Positions 61,852-64,000 of a DNA stretch of 64,000 nucleotides are shown piece after piece. The position numbers and the translations under genes were made by a program. Every line of letters begins with the position of its first letter. Within the stretch, counting starts at the first letter, position 1. Below the pieces are notes generated by a model. The model had not been told where the DNA came from, searched no databases, and saw nothing but the letters and a program-made list of their open reading frames with translations. Origin of the DNA: Bradyrhizobium manausense (GTDB lineage Bacteria > Pseudomonadota > Alphaproteobacteria > Rhizobiales > Xanthobacteraceae); NCBI RefSeq assembly GCF_001440035.1, contig NZ_LJYG01000047.1, positions 179,862 to 243,861 on the forward strand. Reading direction: 5' to 3'.

Positions 61852-64000
61852 TCAAGCTGCCCGCTTCTTTGCCATCGGTATGTAACCTGCCGGCTGCCAC
61901 GGCCTTGCGGCATCCCAATAACCCTTGCCGTGAAAGCGCACGACTTCGGGCCGCCTGATCGCCATGCGGCGCAGATATGAGATCGGGTCAGAAGACGCGA
62001 TGGCGATCCGCTTCTTTGCGAGGCCGGCTATGATGTCGTCTGGCATCATAGGAGATTTTGCCTGTCGGACGCTCGCAACGATCTCGTCGTCCACCATGTC
62101 GTGATAACTCGGGATCTTGCGATCGGCGAGGAATATGCGGCCCATGAACGCTCGCCGCCGTAACCACCACCCGGCACCGACAATGTACGCGAACTCGAGC
62201 TTCTCCTCGTTCATGGTAGCGTAGAAGAACCGATCCGTGTCGGAGGGGCCCAGCCGCACATTGTTCTCGCGCAGCAGTAGGAGGAGTTCCTTGGTTCCGA
62301 TCGGACGGTCGGCCTCTTCGAGAATCCGCCGCGTTTCCTCGATGACGGCGTTTCGAGGTGGCGGCGGCATGTCCAGCGAGACCTCGCCGTGCTCCAGCTT
62401 CTCCAGGAAAGGGGCGACCTCGGCACGCAAGTAACCTGAGCTGAGGCACTTCTCGAGCTTTCTATCCGGCTTGAAGCCAGCGCGTTCGATCTGTTCCTTC
62501 AGCGTCCGGAAGTAACCGCCGATCCGCTCCTTGATCTCGCCCATCATGATGAACTTTCTCGCGAACGCCTCAACGTGCCTCGCGGGCAAGGCTTTCGCGC
62601 TCGGCTCAACGCCCGGAAACATGCTTAGGCCGATCGCAAGCCTGAGTCCGCGGGCGTTCAAACGCATGAGACGCGCAGCCGCAGCGAACGACACCATCTC
62701 GCCGGTCGTGGGCTTCACCGCCGCGTCAAGCTCTAATTTATCAATGAACATCCCCTGAAGGCCGACACCCTCTTTCAGCCGTTCACGTATGCGTAGCTTG
62801 CCGTCGAGGATCAGACGTACGCAGCCTCCGATCGTCGCAGCCCGACCGCGCCCAAGCCGCGACATCGCGAGCAAGCCCTCCGACGACTTGTTGACGATCT
62901 TCGCGCCTCCGGTCAGCTTCCTGAGGAGGTCATCCACGTCGGCCGGCCGAAACACGAAGACATGACGTGGACCGCCGCCCTTTAGCGCTGGCACCAACGA
63001 ACCGTTGCTCATGATCTCGCGAATCGCCTGCAGGCCGATGCCGAGACGCGCCTGCGTCTCCTCCAGCGACAATGCTCCTTTTAAATCACGTGCGATCCGC
63101 GCAACTTCATCGACCGGGAACGACAAATGGCGACCCGAACGACGGTCTGGCGAAATCAGGCCGAGCGCCAAGCCGATGTTCCGCATCGCAAACACAGACG
63201 TTCCGGCCTTTGCTGCAGCCGCCTTGAGCGATAGTTTGCGTCTGGCCCGGTCGGGCAACTTGCCGAGACGTACCCCCGGCACCACGGGAAAGCGTGCAGC
63301 GCCGTGAAGAAGGATGGCCTGCGCCAACGAGGGCGAAAATTGCGCGCTCCGCTTGTGATTGAACCAATGATAGAGCCACCCGTAACAACGTCCGAAGCCG
63401 TCGTCCGGCTTGCCGCCCTGCGCGAGGTAGCCGTCGTAGATGCGGGTAAGCAGCTCTTCGACCTTGTTGTCAGCCAAGACCTCAAACCCGCCCGCTTGTA
63501 CGATCCCGAGCGGAACGCCCAGAGTCTTCGCTGAACGCCATGTGCGGCTGTAGCCCTCGCAAGCCGAACCGATGCGTTCTAACATCTTGAATACGTCGGG
63601 CATTGGAAGCGCATCGAGGACCGGGACGGCCTCGCCCGATCCGACGCCGAAACGCGACAAGATGTAGGCGTCCGACCGCAGCACTTTCGCATCGGCCGGC
63701 CGACGCTCGAACCGATAGCGGTCCTGCGCGCCGCAATCCGTACAGATCGACACGCCGCCATCTCGCCAACTCAACTCGGCCCCGCACGGACACGTCCCAA
63801 CTAATTCCAACTGGTGCCTTGGACACGTGGACACCGGGACAAGGTCCCACCAGAAACGATGGTGATCGGATTCCGCGATGCACCCGGGACAGAGCCTGCG
63901 CACGCCGAAATGCAGGTACTTGTCGACCACGTGGCCGCGGAGAACTAGCTTGTCGTCGTCCCGAAGCAGCGGGCTGTTCGCAAGAAGCGCGGCCGGCGTC
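61852..64000 (-). CDS. tniQ: TniQ-family transposition protein (5' end beyond window)
   Basis: The frame is open to the right edge; 716 codons are visible and the N-terminus lies outside. Near the visible start, LLRDDDKLVLRGHVVDKYLHFGVRRLCPGCIAESDHHRFWWDLVPVSTCPRHQLELVGTCPCGAELSWRDGG shows the TniQ zinc-finger cluster (C-x2-C, C-x2-H, CPCG, CTDC). The long C-terminal part is as in large TnsD-like TniQ proteins. TniQ selects the target site with TnsC. The orientation would place tnsABC to the right, outside. It defines the inner side of the transposition module of the proposed Tn7-like element. Its last 70 residues are duplicated at 61,228. Confidence 0.85.
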   Translation of the reverse strand, partial: TPAALLANSPLLRDDDKLVLRGHVVDKYLHFGVRRLCPGCIAESDHHRFWWDLVPVSTCPRHQLELVGTCPCGAELSWRDGGVSICTDCGAQDRYRFERRPADAKVLRSDAYILSRFGVGSGEAVPVLDALPMPDVFKMLERIGSACEGYSRTWRSAKTLGVPLGIVQAGGFEVLADNKVEELLTRIYDGYLAQGGKPDDGFGRCYGWLYHWFNHKRSAQFSPSLAQAILLHGAARFPVVPGVRLGKLPDRARRKLSLKAAAAKAGTSVFAMRNIGLALGLISPDRRSGRHLSFPVDEVARIARDLKGALSLEETQARLGIGLQAIREIMSNGSLVPALKGGGPRHVFVFRPADVDDLLRKLTGGAKIVNKSSEGLLAMSRLGRGRAATIGGCVRLILDGKLRIRERLKEGVGLQGMFIDKLELDAAVKPTTGEMVSFAAAARLMRLNARGLRLAIGLSMFPGVEPSAKALPARHVEAFARKFIMMGEIKERIGGYFRTLKEQIERAGFKPDRKLEKCLSSGYLRAEVAPFLEKLEHGEVSLDMPPPPRNAVIEETRRILEEADRPIGTKELLLLLRENNVRLGPSDTDRFFYATMNEEKLEFAYIVGAGWWLRRRAFMGRIFLADRKIPSYHDMVDDEIVASVRQAKSPMMPDDIIAGLAKKRIAIASSDPISYLRRMAIRRPEVVRFHGKGYWDAARPWQPAGYIPMAKKRAA

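Overview
The window looks like a piece of a Bradyrhizobium-type chromosome (Alphaproteobacteria, Hyphomicrobiales). The reasons are high-GC coding sequence, several aromatic-acid and solute-binding-protein transport systems, GTTC-N7-GTTC (alphaproteobacterial LexA) boxes, and the long palindromic intergenic repeats common in that genus. It divides into two parts near position 31,150.

Left part, 1-31,150: ordinary chromosomal genes. A minus-strand operon (5999 to 855) encodes a crotonase, a feruloyl-CoA synthetase-type ligase, an SDR dehydrogenase, a hotdog thioesterase and a LivK-type binding protein. Beside it are a TRAP transporter (dctP-Q-M) with a DUF3237 protein, and a divergent pobA. 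Together these make a plausible route from hydroxycinnamates through 4-hydroxybenzoate to protocatechuate. A shared inverted repeat, GTTAT-N5-ATAAC, lies in front of the CoA operon and of pobA. Further right are single thioesterases, LysR and TetR regulators (the TetR gene has two obvious operators), an AbrB-type membrane protein, PsiF-like small proteins, an LrgA/LrgB pair, a DsbA-like protein, an esterase, an HtrA-like protein that appears to lack its catalytic triad, an M20 amidohydrolase with a five-gene Dpp-type peptide ABC transporter, a dodecin and a GT87 membrane protein.

Right part, 31,150-64,000: an accessory island. Its left edge has four direct repeats of about 22 bp within 137 bp, arranged like the TnsB-binding array of a Tn7-like transposon end. 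At the right edge is a TniQ-family gene that runs off the window. The simplest reading is a Tn7-like element with more than 30 kb of cargo. The cargo contains: (a) a membrane protein with six 45-bp repeats and a divergent gene pair with twin operators; (b) a ku gene and, 16 kb away, a zinc-ribbon/SRAP cluster, the two joined by a 157-160 bp direct repeat carrying an SOS box; (c) between those repeats, a SAM-cyclase-ATPase-TPR protein, two AraC regulators, a sulfatase, an octaheme TPR cytochrome, an SphA/LssY pair and a TAXI binding protein, several of them preceded by a shared TGCCGA-N3-TGCATAG site; (d) a three-gene operon of a signal-peptide TPR-CHAT protease, a Cys-rich secreted protein and a seven-TM patatin phospholipase. 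Operon (d) is the best candidate for an undescribed system.

Between the CHAT-patatin operon and tniQ (60,780-61,850) lies a graveyard: an IS66 transposase tail, a second tniQ 3' end, a cyclase 5' fragment and a 90-bp direct repeat. No rRNA, tRNA or CRISPR array was recognised.
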